Assembly (NCBI GenBank): GCA_022839045.1
Contig: JALHDI010000001.1
Location: forward strand, 37,796 to 101,795
Length of the DNA: 64,000 nucleotides
Source: Sporomusaceae bacterium
Lineage (GTDB): Bacteria; Bacillota_C; Negativicutes; Sporomusales_B; UBA7701
Direction: 5' to 3'
The position numbers were made by a program, and so were the translations under genes. The notes below the pieces were generated by a model. That model was not told where the DNA came from. It did no database searches and was given only the letters and a program-made list of their open reading frames with translations. Below, in pieces: positions 43,224-52,114 of the stretch. How positions within the stretch are numbered: the first letter of the stretch is position 1; each line of letters begins with the position of its first letter.

Positions 43224-44810
43224 TCAGCCGATGTTGAAATTGACCAGTTTGGCGCCGAGAATGCCGTCCACCGCCTTGATCTTCAGCATCACCGGCGTCG
43301 GCAGATCGGCCTCGACCGTCATCACCATGATGCTCGTGCCGGCGGTCTCGGTGCGGCCCACCTGCATGCTGGCGATATTGATGCTATTTTCGCCGAGGAT
43401 AGTGCCGACCTTGCCGATGATGCCCGGCTTATCGATATGCGGCCCGATCAGCAGCCAGCCCGTCGGATCGACATCGACCCGGTAGCCGTCGATCATTACG
43501 ATGCGGGCCTCCTCCTTGCCGAACAGGGTGCCGGCCACCATATGCGAGCCCTTGTCCGTGCGGATGCGGACGGTGAGGAGATTGGCGAAGTTGGCCGTCT
43601 CCTTGCTCTTGATCTCCTTGGCCTTGATGCCGCGGGCCTTGGCGACGCCGGGGGCGTTGACGTAATTCACTGTCTCCTGGAGGATTGGCCCGAGCAGGCC
43701 CTTCAGCACGGCCGTCGTCAGCATGCGGGTGTCCACCTCGCTGATCTGGCCGTCATACTCGACCTCGACCGTCTCGATGCGGCCGTCGGCCAGGTGGACG
43801 GCCAGGCAGCCCATCTTCTCGGCCACGTTGAGGTACGGCTTGATAACCTTCATCACATGCGCGGGCACCGGGGCGATATTGACCGCGGTCGTCACCGGCT
43901 CGCCGCGCAGAGCCACGAGGATGCCCTCGGCCACGTCGACGGCCACGCCGACCTGGGCCTCGGCGGTCGACGCGCCCAGGTGGGGGGTGAGCACCACCTT
44001 ATCGACGCCGATCAGCGGATTTGTGGCTTCAATGGGTTCCTTCTCGAAAACGTCGATCGCCGCGCCGGCCACGATCCCCTCCTTGATGGCCTCGGCCAGG
44101 GCCGCCTCGTCGATCACCCCGCCGCGGGCGCAGTTGACGATCCGCACCCCGGGCTTGACCTTCTTGAACGTATCCTTGCTGAACAGACCCTTGGTATCGG
44201 GGGTCAGCGGCAGGTGCAGAGTGATAAAGTCCGCGCCGGCCAGCACCTCGTCCAGCTCCACGAGCTCGATATCGAGGGCCCGGGCGTGCTCGGCGCTGAT
44301 GAAGGGGTCATACGCGAGCACCTTCATCTCCATCGCCAGCGCCCGTTTGGCCACGCCGGTGCCGATGCGGCCGAGGCCGAGCACGCCGAGGGTCTTGCCC
44401 CGCATCTCCACGCCGACGAACTTGCCCCGCTGCCACTCGCCGCCTTTGACCGACTGATGCGCCTGGGGGATATTGCGGGCCAGCGAAAGCATCATCGCCA
44501 TCGTGTGCTCGGTAGCGGCGATCGTATTCCCCTCCGGGGCGTTCAGCACGATAATGCCCTTCTTCGTGGCCGCGTCCACGTCGATATTGTCCACGCCGAC
44601 GCCGGCCCGGCCGATGACCTTCAGATTATCGGCCGCCGCGATCACAGCCTTGGTGACCTTGGTCTCGCTGCGCACCACCAGCGCGTCGTAGCCGGGGATC
44701 AGGGCGATGAGCTCCTCGGGCGGCAGCTTCAGCTTCACATCCACGTCGTGTTCCTGGCGCAGGATCGCTATGCCCTTATCGGATACGGGGTCGGACACGA
44801 GTATTTTCAT
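43224..44810 (-). CDS. serA: D-3-phosphoglycerate dehydrogenase
   Basis: The protein of 528 residues begins [20 protein letters not shown]. It has [47 protein letters not shown], the NAD motif [45 protein letters not shown], an intervening ASB domain and a C-terminal ACT domain ([18 protein letters not shown] and after). It commits 3-phosphoglycerate to serine synthesis with NAD, and the ACT domain suggests feedback by serine. The start at 44810 follows a TGGAGGGAACC box, after the T-box leader. Confidence 0.96.
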   Translation of the reverse strand: MKILVSDPVSDKGIAILRQEHDVDVKLKLPPEELIALIPGYDALVVRSETKVTKAVIAAADNLKVIGRAGVGVDNIDVDAATKKGIIVLNAPEGNTIAATEHTMAMMLSLARNIPQAHQSVKGGEWQRGKFVGVEMRGKTLGVLGLGRIGTGVAKRALAMEMKVLAYDPFISAEHARALDIELVELDEVLAGADFITLHLPLTPDTKGLFSKDTFKKVKPGVRIVNCARGGVIDEAALAEAIKEGIVAGAAIDVFEKEPIEATNPLIGVDKVVLTPHLGASTAEAQVGVAVDVAEGILVALRGEPVTTAVNIAPVPAHVMKVIKPYLNVAEKMGCLAVHLADGRIETVEVEYDGQISEVDTRMLTTAVLKGLLGPILQETVNYVNAPGVAKARGIKAKEIKSKETANFANLLTVRIRTDKGSHMVAGTLFGKEEARIVMIDGYRVDVDPTGWLLIGPHIDKPGIIGKVGTILGENSINIASMQVGRTETAGTSIMVMTVEADLPTPVMLKIKAVDGILGAKLVNFNIG

Positions 44811-44842
44811 TTGGTTCCCTCCAGTAAAATAAATATTGCTAT

Positions 44843-44870
44843 AAAAAAACCGCCCCGAAATTGGGGCGGG
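44843..44870 (-). terminator. Second T-box terminator, proximal to serA
   Basis: On the minus strand CCGCCCC and GGGGCGG form the stem, followed by seven T residues. Confidence 0.85.
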
Positions 44871-44919
44871 TTTTTCCCGCGGTGCCACCCAGCTTATGCC
44901 GTCGCCGGGGCAGCTAACG

Positions 44920-44949
44920 AAAAAACCCTCATCCCTACAGGGACGAGAG
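44920..44949 (-). terminator. First T-box terminator
   Basis: On the minus strand CTCTCGTCCC and GGGATGAGGG form a 10-bp stem with a TGTA loop, followed by TTTTTT. Confidence 0.85.
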
Positions 44950-45148
44950 CATATTCCCGCGTTGCCACCCACATTGCCATACGGCCAACTTATGCCGCTT
45001 TATCGGGCGGCGCCCGTCATGATTCGTCACCAGCCGCTCCGGGGCGGAACCGCCTGCCCGGCCACCGGCTCGCACCACCCGCCGGCTCTCTGAAGGCACG
45101 CAACATTTGGCTTCCCTTTCAACGCGTTGTCGTATAAATTTAGTTCTG

Positions 45149-45177
45149 ATTATAATTCATCCCCCTGGCAAAGTCAA
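45149..45177 (-). promoter_or_regulatory. Vegetative promoter of the serA T-box transcript
   Basis: On the minus strand TTGACT and a perfect TATAAT are separated by 17 bases, directly upstream of the T-box leader. Confidence 0.85.
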
Positions 45178-45313
45178 GTGTCTTTATCGTAAAAACATTT
45201 GTCGCACCGGGGAGAAAATTTTTCCTTTCCGCGCCGGCCGGCATTCCTTCGGCAGGAATCGGGCCATTGCCGGCCAGAATTAATAAATAACGCCCAATAA
45301 AGGAGGAATGACC

Positions 45314-45610
45314 ATGGACAAGGACCGCATCAAGGAATACCGCGATCTCTTCGCGAAAAAGGCCCGGGAAATGTGGGACGATCTTGGCGAAGAAGTAAAA
45401 TGGGCCAAAGACGTCACCGAAATCCGCCTCCAGATGGAATTTCTCGAAGCCAAGCAGGACAAGCTGTTCAAGGAATACGGCAAAACCGTCTTCCTCACCG
45501 GCCAGTGCGAAGGCCCGGCCGTCGACTCCCTGCTCAAGGAAATCGGCGTCCTCGAAAACGAACTCCAGAAAAAATACCTCGCCCTCCAGAAACTCAAAGC
45601 CGAATCGTAA
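45314..45610 (+). CDS. Small coiled-coil protein, unknown function
   Basis: The 98-residue charged protein reads MDKDRIKEYRDLFAKKAREM and continues with long helical stretches (EVKWAKDVTEIRLQMEFLEAKQ; a VDSLLKEIGVLENELQKKYL heptad pattern). It has no membrane segment. An AGGAGG box lies seven bases before the ATG at 45314. A terminator follows directly. It stands alone between the serA promoter and the convergent ubiA gene. No family recognised with confidence. Confidence 0.75.
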   Translation: MDKDRIKEYRDLFAKKAREMWDDLGEEVKWAKDVTEIRLQMEFLEAKQDKLFKEYGKTVFLTGQCEGPAVDSLLKEIGVLENELQKKYLALQKLKAES

Positions 45611-45619
45611 ATCAGTCAA

Positions 45620-45640
45620 GAGCCGGGCATTGCCCGGCTC
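45620..45640. terminator. Hairpin terminator between the coiled-coil gene and ubiA
   Basis: GAGCCGGGC and GCCCGGCTC form a 9-bp stem with an ATT loop between two convergent genes; it probably works in both directions although the T tails are short. Confidence 0.65.
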
Positions 45641-45650
45641 TTATCGCTTC

Positions 45651-46514
45651 TCACCGCCCGCCGAAAACAACGTCGCAAAACGTAGCGATTAGCATCACCA
45701 CGCTCAGCGATCCGTTCAGGTTGAAAAACGCCACCCCCGCGCGGGAAAGATCGGCCGGGCTTACCAGGCGGTGCTGCCAGAAGAGCAGCGCTGCAGCCGC
45801 CGCCACCCCCAGCCAGTAGAAAGGCCCGAGGCCCAGCATATGGCCGAAGAAGGCGAACAGGCCGGCCGCGAGGACGTGGAAAACCTTCGCCACCCTGAGG
45901 CCGGCGCCGATGCCGAAACGCGCCGGGATGGAGTAGATGCCGGCCGTGCGGTCGAAATCGTAATCATCGCACGCGTAAATGATATCGAAGCCGGCCACCC
46001 ACAGCATCACCGCCGCCGCCAGCGTCAGCGCCGCCGCGTCCGCGGCGTCGGTGACCGCCACCCAGGCCCCCAGCGGCGCGAGGGCGAGGGTACCGCCGAG
46101 GAAGAGATGGCACAGCCAGGTGAACCGTTTGGTATAAGAATAAAAAGTAAGCGCCAGCACCGCCACCGGGAAAAGGCGGAAAGCGAGGGGGCTGAGATTA
46201 TAAGCCGCCACCGCCAGCAGCAGCAGCGACAGCACGGTATACAGCCAGACCATCCTTGGCGGCAGCAGGCCGCGGGGCAGGGCCCGCGCCGCCGTGCGCG
46301 GGTTGGCGGCGTCGATATGGCGGTCGATGATGCGGTTGAGCGACATCGCGGCCGTCCGGGCGCCGACCATCGCCAGCGTTATCCAGACGAAGTCGTGGAG
46401 GCTGGGCAGCCGCTGCTCCGCGAGCAGCGCGCCGATATAGGCGAACGGCAGGGCGAAAACGGTATGCTCGAACTTGATCATCTCCAGGAAAATCGCAAAC
46501 TTTCCCAGGCGCAC
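45651..46514 (-). CDS. ubiA: UbiA-family prenyltransferase
   Basis: The 287-residue protein has about nine membrane segments and both Asp-rich motifs of UbiA prenyltransferases: SLNRIIDRHIDAANPRTAARALP and YACDDYDFDRTAGIYSIPARFG. The second motif and length fit the 4-hydroxybenzoate/menaquinone (MqnP-like) branch. It attaches a polyprenyl chain to an aromatic acid in the membrane. The start is GTG with AAGGAGGG upstream. The menG-like methyltransferase gene lies 13 bp upstream in the same transcript, so both serve quinone synthesis. Confidence 0.9.
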   Translation of the reverse strand: MRLGKFAIFLEMIKFEHTVFALPFAYIGALLAEQRLPSLHDFVWITLAMVGARTAAMSLNRIIDRHIDAANPRTAARALPRGLLPPRMVWLYTVLSLLLLAVAAYNLSPLAFRLFPVAVLALTFYSYTKRFTWLCHLFLGGTLALAPLGAWVAVTDAADAAALTLAAAVMLWVAGFDIIYACDDYDFDRTAGIYSIPARFGIGAGLRVAKVFHVLAAGLFAFFGHMLGLGPFYWLGVAAAAALLFWQHRLVSPADLSRAGVAFFNLNGSLSVVMLIATFCDVVFGGR

Positions 46515-46527
46515 GCGCTCGCCCTCC

Positions 46528-47241
46528 TTATTTTTTGCCCGTATGAACGGCGACGATGCCGCCGGTGAGCTCGTGATAGACGGCCTCCCTCAGCCCCGCC
46601 GCCCGGAAAATATCGCGGACCTCGGCCTGATGGGGGAAACGCCGCAGCGATTCCGGCAGCCAGCGGTACGGGCCGTCCACGCCGGCCCCGGCCTTGCCCA
46701 GCAAGGGGAGAATCTGCTCGAAATACAGGTAATAAAGCTGTTTGAACACCGGTGCGCCCGGCTTGGCGAGCTCCAGGGAAACAACCGTCCCGCCCGGCCT
46801 CACCACCCGTCTCATCTCCGCGAGCACGGTGGCGATATCGGGCACGTTGCGCAGCGCGAAGCCGATCGTCGCGCAGTCGAAACTGTCGTCGGGGAAAGGC
46901 AGGGCCATCGCATTGCCCTCCACCAGCTCGACCTGCCGGCCGAAGGGGCTGGCGGCGATATTGGCCTCGTCCACAGCCAGCATCTCGCGGCAAAAATCCA
47001 GGCCCACCACCCGCCCGTTCCGCCCGGCCGCCCTGGCCAGCTCCAGGGAAAGCAGGCCGGTCCCGCAGCAGACGTCGAGCGCCCGCCCGCCCGCCGCCAG
47101 CCCCGTCCTGGCGACCGCGAACCGCCGCCAGTACTTGTCGCGGTTGAAGCTCAGCAGCGTATTCATCAGATCGTAACGGCGGGCAATGGCGGCGAACACG
47201 CCGTGGACATACTTTTCCTTCGTGGTGGTAAAATCGGTCAC
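46528..47241 (-). CDS. menG: Demethylmenaquinone methyltransferase (MenG/UbiE)
   Basis: The 237-residue SAM methyltransferase shows VHGVFAAIARRYDLMNTLLSFNRDKYWRR, the SAM motif ALDVCCGTGLLSLELARAAG, FDCATIGFALRNVPD and GGTVVSLELAKP. This is the MenG/UbiE signature, which carries out the ring C-methylation that completes menaquinone. The start is a GTG with AGGAGAG upstream. It is co-transcribed with ubiA. Confidence 0.93.
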   Translation of the reverse strand: MTDFTTTKEKYVHGVFAAIARRYDLMNTLLSFNRDKYWRRFAVARTGLAAGGRALDVCCGTGLLSLELARAAGRNGRVVGLDFCREMLAVDEANIAASPFGRQVELVEGNAMALPFPDDSFDCATIGFALRNVPDIATVLAEMRRVVRPGGTVVSLELAKPGAPVFKQLYYLYFEQILPLLGKAGAGVDGPYRWLPESLRRFPHQAEVRDIFRAAGLREAVYHELTGGIVAVHTGKK

Positions 47242-47428
47242 AGGGCATACTCTCCTAGTTCCAGGCTATTATCATTATACTGCCAGGCCCGGGGCCTAAC
47301 CAATGGAATTTTTTTATAACCTTCTCCGCCCGCCGCCAGGAAACGGGTTCTGCGGGCAGAATATAACTGAATAAACGGCCCCCCGCGGACGGTTTCCGCC
47401 CGTAGGCCGGCTATAAGGAGGTTTTGTC

Positions 47429-47923
47429 GTGAAAGAAATCAGCTTCAGCGACCAGGCGAACAAAGCCATGGAAGTGCTCAGCAAGGGCGCCTTCCTAACC
47501 GCCGGCGACGGCGCAAAAAGCAACGTCATGACCATCGGCTGGGGCAGCGTAGGCTTCATGTGGGGCAAACCGGTCTTCACCGTCATGGTGCGCCCCTCCC
47601 GCCACACCCACCAACTCATGGAGGCCGGCGAATTCGCCGTCAGCCTGCCGCTCGCCGGCATGAAGGACGCCCTCGCCGTCTGCGGCAGCAAATCGGGGCG
47701 GGACGTCGACAAAGTCAAAGCGGCCGGCCTAACCCTCCGGGCGGGCCAAAAAGTGGCCACGCCCGTAATCGAAGGCTGCGGCCTCTACTACGAATGCCGG
47801 GTCGTCTACCGCTACGACATGGTCCCCGGCCAGCTCGACAAAGGCTTTAACGCCCAGTGGTACGGCAGCGGCGACTATCATACCGTGTACGTCGGCGAAA
47901 TCGTCGCCGCCTACATGGATTAG
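47429..47923 (+). CDS. Flavin reductase-family (FMN-binding split-barrel) protein
   Basis: The 164-residue protein resembles the flavin reductase/High Molecular Weight rubredoxin-type FMN domains: KGAFLTAGDGAKSNVMTIGWGSVGFMWGKPVFTVMVRPSRHTHQLME, EFAVSLPLAGMKDALAVCGSKSGRDVDKV and DYHTVYVGEIVAAY. It binds FMN and passes electrons to unknown partners. The start is a GTG with AAGGAGG upstream. It is alone, followed by the intergenic repeat element. Confidence 0.85.
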   Translation: MKEISFSDQANKAMEVLSKGAFLTAGDGAKSNVMTIGWGSVGFMWGKPVFTVMVRPSRHTHQLMEAGEFAVSLPLAGMKDALAVCGSKSGRDVDKVKAAGLTLRAGQKVATPVIEGCGLYYECRVVYRYDMVPGQLDKGFNAQWYGSGDYHTVYVGEIVAAYMD

Positions 47924-47924
47924 C

Positions 47925-48105
47925 GGCCGTCCAGCAGCGCCCGTCTGCGGCGTTGCTCCTCGGATGGCCCACTCGGCGTACGCAACCAAGTATGCCGGCC
48001 GGGCGCTTGCGCCATCCTTGGCGCGCCCGGCACTAGGCCCATCCTGGGCCGTCGTCGCAGGGCCATCCTCCGGTGCGCCTTGCATCTGGACGCTTCTGAA
48101 CGGCC
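47925..48105 (-). repeat. Dispersed intergenic repeat, long copy
   Basis: Read on the minus strand, it opens GGCCGTTCAGAAGCGTCCAG and closes with GAGGAGCAACGCCGCAGACG plus a GGACGGCC end. The two ends are imperfect inverted repeats of each other. The same opening (ATGCAAGGCGCACCGGA follows) and closing (GAGGAGCAACGCCGCAGA) occur at 62301-62420 on the other strand. This copy has about 60 extra central bases with three GGATGG units. It has no coding capacity. Confidence 0.75.
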
Positions 48106-48152
48106 TTGGCCAATAAACGTAACGGCCGTTGATAAGCCCCCACCGGCGCGTC

Positions 48153-48182
48153 AAAAAAGCGAGTCTTTGCAGACTCGCTTTT
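48153..48182. terminator. Bidirectional terminator (flavin reductase / TerC gene)
   Basis: AAAAGCGAGTC and GACTCGCTTTT form an 11-bp stem with a six-base loop, with T runs on both strands. Confidence 0.85.
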
Positions 48183-48191
48183 CCCATTTAT

Positions 48192-48878
48192 TCACTTATC
48201 ATTTTCCGGCTCGGCGGGCGCGGCCTTCTCCTGCCTGCGCCGCTGCTGCCTCCAGTAGCCGAAGCCGACGACGGCGACCGTTATCGCCGCGGGTACCAGC
48301 CAGTGGGGCGTATATTCGACGATGTGGACCCCGATCTTGGGATCGGCGTTGATCATTTCCCCCGCCGTCCAGGCGATCAGCGCGGCGCCGATATAAACGA
48401 TGACCGGGAACCGGTCCATCAGCATGACAAGGATCTTGCTGCCGAAAATGATCAGCGGGATGCTCAGCGCCAGGCCGACGCCGAGGAGGAGATAATCGCC
48501 GCCGGCAATCGCGGCGATGGCGAGGGTGTTGTCGAGGCTCATCACAATATCGGCGATGATAATCGTCTTCACGGCCGCCCAAAGCGAATCGGCCGCGTTG
48601 ATATTATCGCAGTGGCTCTCTTCGATGAGGAGCTTGGCGGCGATCCAGACAAGCAGCAGGCCGCCGGCGCATTGCAGGTAAGGAATCTGCAACAGCACCA
48701 CCGCAACGATGGTAAGGATAATCCTAAGTCCAATCGCTCCGGCACTGCCCCACAGGATGGCCATCTTCTGCTGCTTGGGCGGCAGGCAGCGGCTTGCCAT
48801 GGCTATGACCACCGCGTTGTCGCCGCTGAGAACGATGTTCACCATCATGATTTTGGATAGTGCGACTAAAAACTCCAT
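48192..48878 (-). CDS. TerC-family membrane protein
   Basis: The 228-residue protein has about seven membrane segments and the TerC/YjbE motifs: MVNIVLSGDNAVVIAMA and ADIVMSLDNTLAIAAIAGGD, whose Asp and Asn residues are thought to bind metal. TerC-family proteins are linked to manganese export and to metal loading of secreted proteins. The upstream leader is short (about 65 bases) and does not hold a manganese (yybP-ykoY) riboswitch that I can see. ATG start with AAGGAG upstream. Confidence 0.88.
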   Translation of the reverse strand: MEFLVALSKIMMVNIVLSGDNAVVIAMASRCLPPKQQKMAILWGSAGAIGLRIILTIVAVVLLQIPYLQCAGGLLLVWIAAKLLIEESHCDNINAADSLWAAVKTIIIADIVMSLDNTLAIAAIAGGDYLLLGVGLALSIPLIIFGSKILVMLMDRFPVIVYIGAALIAWTAGEMINADPKIGVHIVEYTPHWLVPAAITVAVVGFGYWRQQRRRQEKAAPAEPENDK

Positions 48879-48949
48879 TGTTTAACTCCTTGTTATAAAT
48901 TTGCCTCTCGCATCCTCCTGCCTGTTTTCCGCGTGAAGCGGATACCTTC

Positions 48950-48978
48950 AAATTAACACCCTGCTCGCCTGCTGTCAA
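48950..48978 (-). promoter_or_regulatory. Promoter of the TerC gene
   Basis: On the minus strand TTGACA is followed after 17 bases by TAATTT, with TG just before the -10 (extended -10). Confidence 0.6.
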
Positions 48979-49023
48979 GATGCGGCCTTGCCAAAACGCT
49001 TTATAAACCGCCGGACGACCGGG

Positions 49024-49062
49024 GGAAAACACTAGCCCGCAGCAAACTTCTTGCTGCGGGCT
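49024..49062 (-). terminator. Terminator after the CoA-transferase B gene
   Basis: AGCCCGCAGCAA and TTGCTGCGGGCT form a 12-bp perfect stem with a five-base loop; the minus-strand tail is AGTGTTTTCC. Confidence 0.75.
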
Positions 49063-49090
49063 GGGAAGGGCTATTTATTTTTGGCGCAGA

Positions 49091-49738
49091 CTACACAGCC
49101 ATCTCTTTCACGTCCGGCGCGACGGTGAAGGCAGCCTGGGTGGCGGCCTTCACCTCCTCGACGGTAACGCCGGGGGCGGTCTCGGTCAGGACGAGGCCCC
49201 GCGCGTCGCGGACGAAAACAGCCAGATTGGTGACGATCATATCGACCTCCTGTTTCGCGGTCAGGGGCAGGGTGCATTTCTTCAGGATCTTCGGCGAGCC
49301 GTCCTTGGCCGTGTGCTCCATAGCCACGATCACGCGCTTGGCGCCCACCACCAGGTCCATCGCGCCCCCCATGCCGGGAACGATCTTGCCCGGCACCATC
49401 CAGTTGGCCAGGTTGCCTTCCTCGTCCACCTCCAGGCCCCCGAGCACGGTGGCCGCAAGATGCCCGCCGCGGATAATGGCGAACGACATCGCGCTGTCGA
49501 ACACCGCGCCGCCGGGCAGGATGGTCACCGGCTTGCCGCCGGCATTGGTGGTATCGGGGTCGGTGGCGCCGTTGGCAGCGCCGAGGCCGACGAAGCCGTT
49601 CTCCGAATGAAGGGTGATATGGACGCCGGCGGGGATATAGTCGGCCACGAGGGTCGGGATGCCGATGCCGAGATTGACGAGGTCGCCGTCCTCGAACTCG
49701 CGGGCGATGCGTCTGGCGATCAGTTCTTTCGAATCCAT
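49091..49738 (-). CDS. atoA: 3-oxoacid/acetoacetate CoA-transferase, subunit B
   Basis: The 215-residue protein is a CoA-transferase subunit [40 protein letters not shown] with the catalytic-type glutamate in [22 protein letters not shown] and [18 protein letters not shown]. It swaps CoA between a short-chain acyl-CoA and acetate, butyrate or acetoacetate. It pairs with the A subunit 33 bp upstream. ATG with GGAGGGGGAGAGG upstream. Confidence 0.94.
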   Translation of the reverse strand: MDSKELIARRIAREFEDGDLVNLGIGIPTLVADYIPAGVHITLHSENGFVGLGAANGATDPDTTNAGGKPVTILPGGAVFDSAMSFAIIRGGHLAATVLGGLEVDEEGNLANWMVPGKIVPGMGGAMDLVVGAKRVIVAMEHTAKDGSPKILKKCTLPLTAKQEVDMIVTNLAVFVRDARGLVLTETAPGVTVEEVKAATQAAFTVAPDVKEMAV

Positions 49739-49771
49739 CTTCCTCTCCCCCTCCTAACCCTGCACCAGGTA

Positions 49772-50404
49772 TTATTTGACGAAAATACCCGGCGTCATCA
49801 CGGCGTCCGGATCAATAGCGCCGATCTCGACGATATTCGTTGCCTCGACGATCACGACCTCGGCGGCCGTGGCCATAAGCGGGTTGAAATTGCGGGCGGA
49901 GCTATGGAAAACGAGATTGCCCGCCTTGTCGGCCGTATGGGCCTTTATTAAGGCGACGTCGGCCCGCAGCGGCTTCTCCAGCAGAAACTCGCGGCCGTCG
50001 ACGGTGATGGTCTGCTTGCCTTCGGCGACAACCGTGCCCAGGCCGGTGGGAGTGAGGATGCCGCCCAGCCCGGCGCCGCCGGCGCGGATTCTTTCCGCCA
50101 GCGTGCCCTGGGGCACAAGATCGACGGCCAGCTCGCCGGCGTTCATCTGGCGGCCGGTCTCGGGATTGGTGCCGATATGGGAAACGATCGCTTTCTTCAG
50201 CTGCTTTTTGATCACGAGCTTGCCGATGCCCTTTTCGGGGAAGGCGGTGTCGTTGGCGATAACGGTGAGCTCCTTCGTCCCTTGGGCGACGAGGGCGTCC
50301 ACCAGCGATTCCGGGGTGCCCACGCCCAGAAAGCCGCCGATCATGACGGTCATGCCGTCCTTGACCATAGCCGCGGCCGCTTGTTGCGTAATCATTTTAG
50401 CCAT
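49772..50404 (-). CDS. atoD: 3-oxoacid/acetoacetate CoA-transferase, subunit A
   Basis: The 210-residue protein is subunit [91 protein letters not shown] and [14 protein letters not shown]. With AtoA it forms the active heteromer. Start at 50404 with AGGAGGA upstream. It lies between the permease atoE and atoA in one sigma-54 operon. Confidence 0.94.
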   Translation of the reverse strand: MAKMITQQAAAAMVKDGMTVMIGGFLGVGTPESLVDALVAQGTKELTVIANDTAFPEKGIGKLVIKKQLKKAIVSHIGTNPETGRQMNAGELAVDLVPQGTLAERIRAGGAGLGGILTPTGLGTVVAEGKQTITVDGREFLLEKPLRADVALIKAHTADKAGNLVFHSSARNFNPLMATAAEVVIVEATNIVEIGAIDPDAVMTPGIFVK

Positions 50405-50458
50405 AACAGATCCTCCTGAACCGGAGGGGCAGCGCCGCTGCCCCTCCGCCGTTTGCAT

Positions 50459-51775
50459 TTAGAATATCATCAGACCGAGAGCGACGACGATCCCGGTATA
50501 GATAAGGGTCATCACGCAGTAGCCCATGATGTCGCGGACGCCGAGCTTGGCAATCCCCAGGAGGGGCAGCGCCCAGAACGGCTGGATCATATTGGTCCAC
50601 TGGTCGCCGTACGCGATGCTCATCGCCACCTTGGCGGGGTCCACGCCGAGAGCCGCGCCGGCCGGGATGTTGATCGGGCCCTGCACGATCCACTGGCCGC
50701 CGCCGGAGGGAACGAAGAAGTTGATCACGCCGCCGGCGATGAAGGTGAACAGCGGGAACGTGAAGGGGGTCGAGAAGGAAATGAACCATTTGGCGATGAT
50801 GGCGGCCAGGCCCGAGGAAACCATGATGCCCTGGATGCCGCCGTACAGCGGGAACTGGAGGGCGATGCCGCCCGCTCCCTTGATCGCCTCGTTCATCGCC
50901 CGCACGTAATTGATCGGGGTCATGTGCAGGAGAACGCCGGCGATGAAGAAGATGCAGATAACGATATTAAGGGACAGGTCAAAGCCCTTCGTGGCGAAAT
51001 GGTGGCCGAGATAAAGCACGCCCATCGCGCCGAAAAGCATATTGATCACCACGCTGTTTTCCAGCCAGGTCGCGAGCGTCTGCTTAGCCGGGGCGGCAGG
51101 CTCGGCGGGCTCGGCCAGCAGCTCGGGATCGACCGTCCTGATGCTCTCGGGCTTGGGCGCCATCATCTTGAACAGGAACGGCAGAGTGCAGATAATCGTC
51201 CAGGTGATGATGAGGTTCGGGACGGAGAAGATCGTGCTGGTGACGGGGATAACGCCGGTCAGTTTTTCCACCAGATGGCCCTTGGTGGCCACGGCCAGCG
51301 GAATAGAACCCGAAATGCCGCCGTGCCAGATAACGAAACCGGAGTAGCCGGCCGCAACTACGAAGCTGTAGTCCGTCCCCTCGACGCGGCGGGCCAGTTC
51401 GCGGGCCAGCAGAGCGCCGACGACGAGGCCGAAGCCCCAGTTCAGGAAGCTGGCCACGCCTACCACGAAGCAGTTCAGCATGGCGGCCTGGGAGCCGTCC
51501 TTGGGAATCGAAGCCAGCGTCCTGAGGAACGATTTCACCGGCTTGCTGCTGGCCAGAGCGTGGCCGGTAACGAGGATCAGGATCATTTGCATAGCGAAAG
51601 CGATGATTCCGTACAGGCCGTTGCCCCACATGGTAATCAGGGCCATAAAACCCTTCCCGGTAAGCGCGAGAGCCATCACGAACGCCACGAAGGTTAGAAG
51701 AATTGCGAACAGATAAGCATCCGGCAGGTATCTCTGCACGAGAACGACGAAAAAGTTGGCCATTCTGTTAAGCAT
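50459..51775 (-). CDS. atoE: AtoE-family short-chain fatty acid permease
   Basis: The 438-residue protein has about eleven membrane segments and the AtoE family pattern: VVLVQRYLPDAYLFAILLTFVAFVMALALTG, FLNWGFGLVVGALLARELARR, SGFVIWHGGISGSIPLAVATKGH, FFVPSGGGQWIVQGPI and YGDQWTNMIQPFWALPLLGIAKLGVRDIMGY. It should import butyrate or other short-chain fatty acids for activation by the CoA-transferase. It is the first gene after the sigma-54 promoter at 51886-51901. ATG with GGAGGAG upstream. Confidence 0.93.
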   Translation of the reverse strand: MLNRMANFFVVLVQRYLPDAYLFAILLTFVAFVMALALTGKGFMALITMWGNGLYGIIAFAMQMILILVTGHALASSKPVKSFLRTLASIPKDGSQAAMLNCFVVGVASFLNWGFGLVVGALLARELARRVEGTDYSFVVAAGYSGFVIWHGGISGSIPLAVATKGHLVEKLTGVIPVTSTIFSVPNLIITWTIICTLPFLFKMMAPKPESIRTVDPELLAEPAEPAAPAKQTLATWLENSVVINMLFGAMGVLYLGHHFATKGFDLSLNIVICIFFIAGVLLHMTPINYVRAMNEAIKGAGGIALQFPLYGGIQGIMVSSGLAAIIAKWFISFSTPFTFPLFTFIAGGVINFFVPSGGGQWIVQGPINIPAGAALGVDPAKVAMSIAYGDQWTNMIQPFWALPLLGIAKLGVRDIMGYCVMTLIYTGIVVALGLMIF

Positions 51776-51885
51776 AACTCTTGCTCCTCCTTTTAACTTT
51801 TTTTGTTAATGGGGGGCTGATGCTGAATAGCGGTCCATCGCCTCCTTTCCCTCAAGCATAAGCAAACCGTCCCTTGGACATTTAC

Positions 51886-51901
51886 TGCAAATTCCGTGCC
51901 A
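51886..51901 (-). promoter_or_regulatory. Consensus sigma-54 promoter of the atoE-atoD-atoA operon
   Basis: On the minus strand the site reads TGGCACGGAATTTGCA, a complete match to the -24/-12 consensus. The start is predicted near 51876, about 100 bases before atoE. The activator AtoC is encoded just upstream. Confidence 0.92.
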
Positions 51902-51964
51902 AAAACGGGGCGATCGGCAAGCCGCGCCATTGCTGGGCCGGCGGCCGGGTCCGCCGCTGGAAGA

Positions 51965-52016
51965 GGGAAAAAAAGCGATAAGCTGTGAAAAAAAATTCAC
52001 AGCCATCGCTTTTTTG
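51965..52016. terminator. Bidirectional terminator between atoC and the ato promoter
   Basis: A long stem pairs AGCGAT with ATCGCT and GCTGTGAA with TTCACAGC, with A and T runs at both ends. On the minus strand it ends the atoS-atoC transcript before the sigma-54 promoter. Confidence 0.8.
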
Positions 52017-52114
52017 TCGTATTTTTCGGAATTTTTTTGCACATTAACGATCAGCCGGACAAAAACCTACCATACTGCCTTCAATTCTTGCTATCGTGCA
52101 ATATTTCCTTCTTT

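Larger units (their letters stand above)
44843..45142 (-). promoter_or_regulatory. T-box leader of serA-DUF1015 with two antiterminator/terminator modules
   Basis: The 300-base leader contains a stem-I-like region (with AGAGAGC and GGTGGTGCGAGCC) followed by a first T-box core, GGGTGGCAACGCGGG (44956-44970). A terminator follows (stem 44926-44949 and T6). A second T-box core, GGGTGGCACCGCGGG (44876-44890), then precedes another terminator (stem 44850-44869 and T7). CGGCATAAG(T/C)TGG precedes both cores. Only one stem I fits. T-boxes sense uncharged tRNA; a seryl tRNA is expected from the serA target, although I could not fix the specifier codon. Confidence 0.85.

Noticed and set aside
48879..49023. 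Manganese (yybP-ykoY) riboswitch before the TerC gene
   Set aside because: The leader between the predicted promoter and the start is only about 65 bases and lacks the conserved paired elements.
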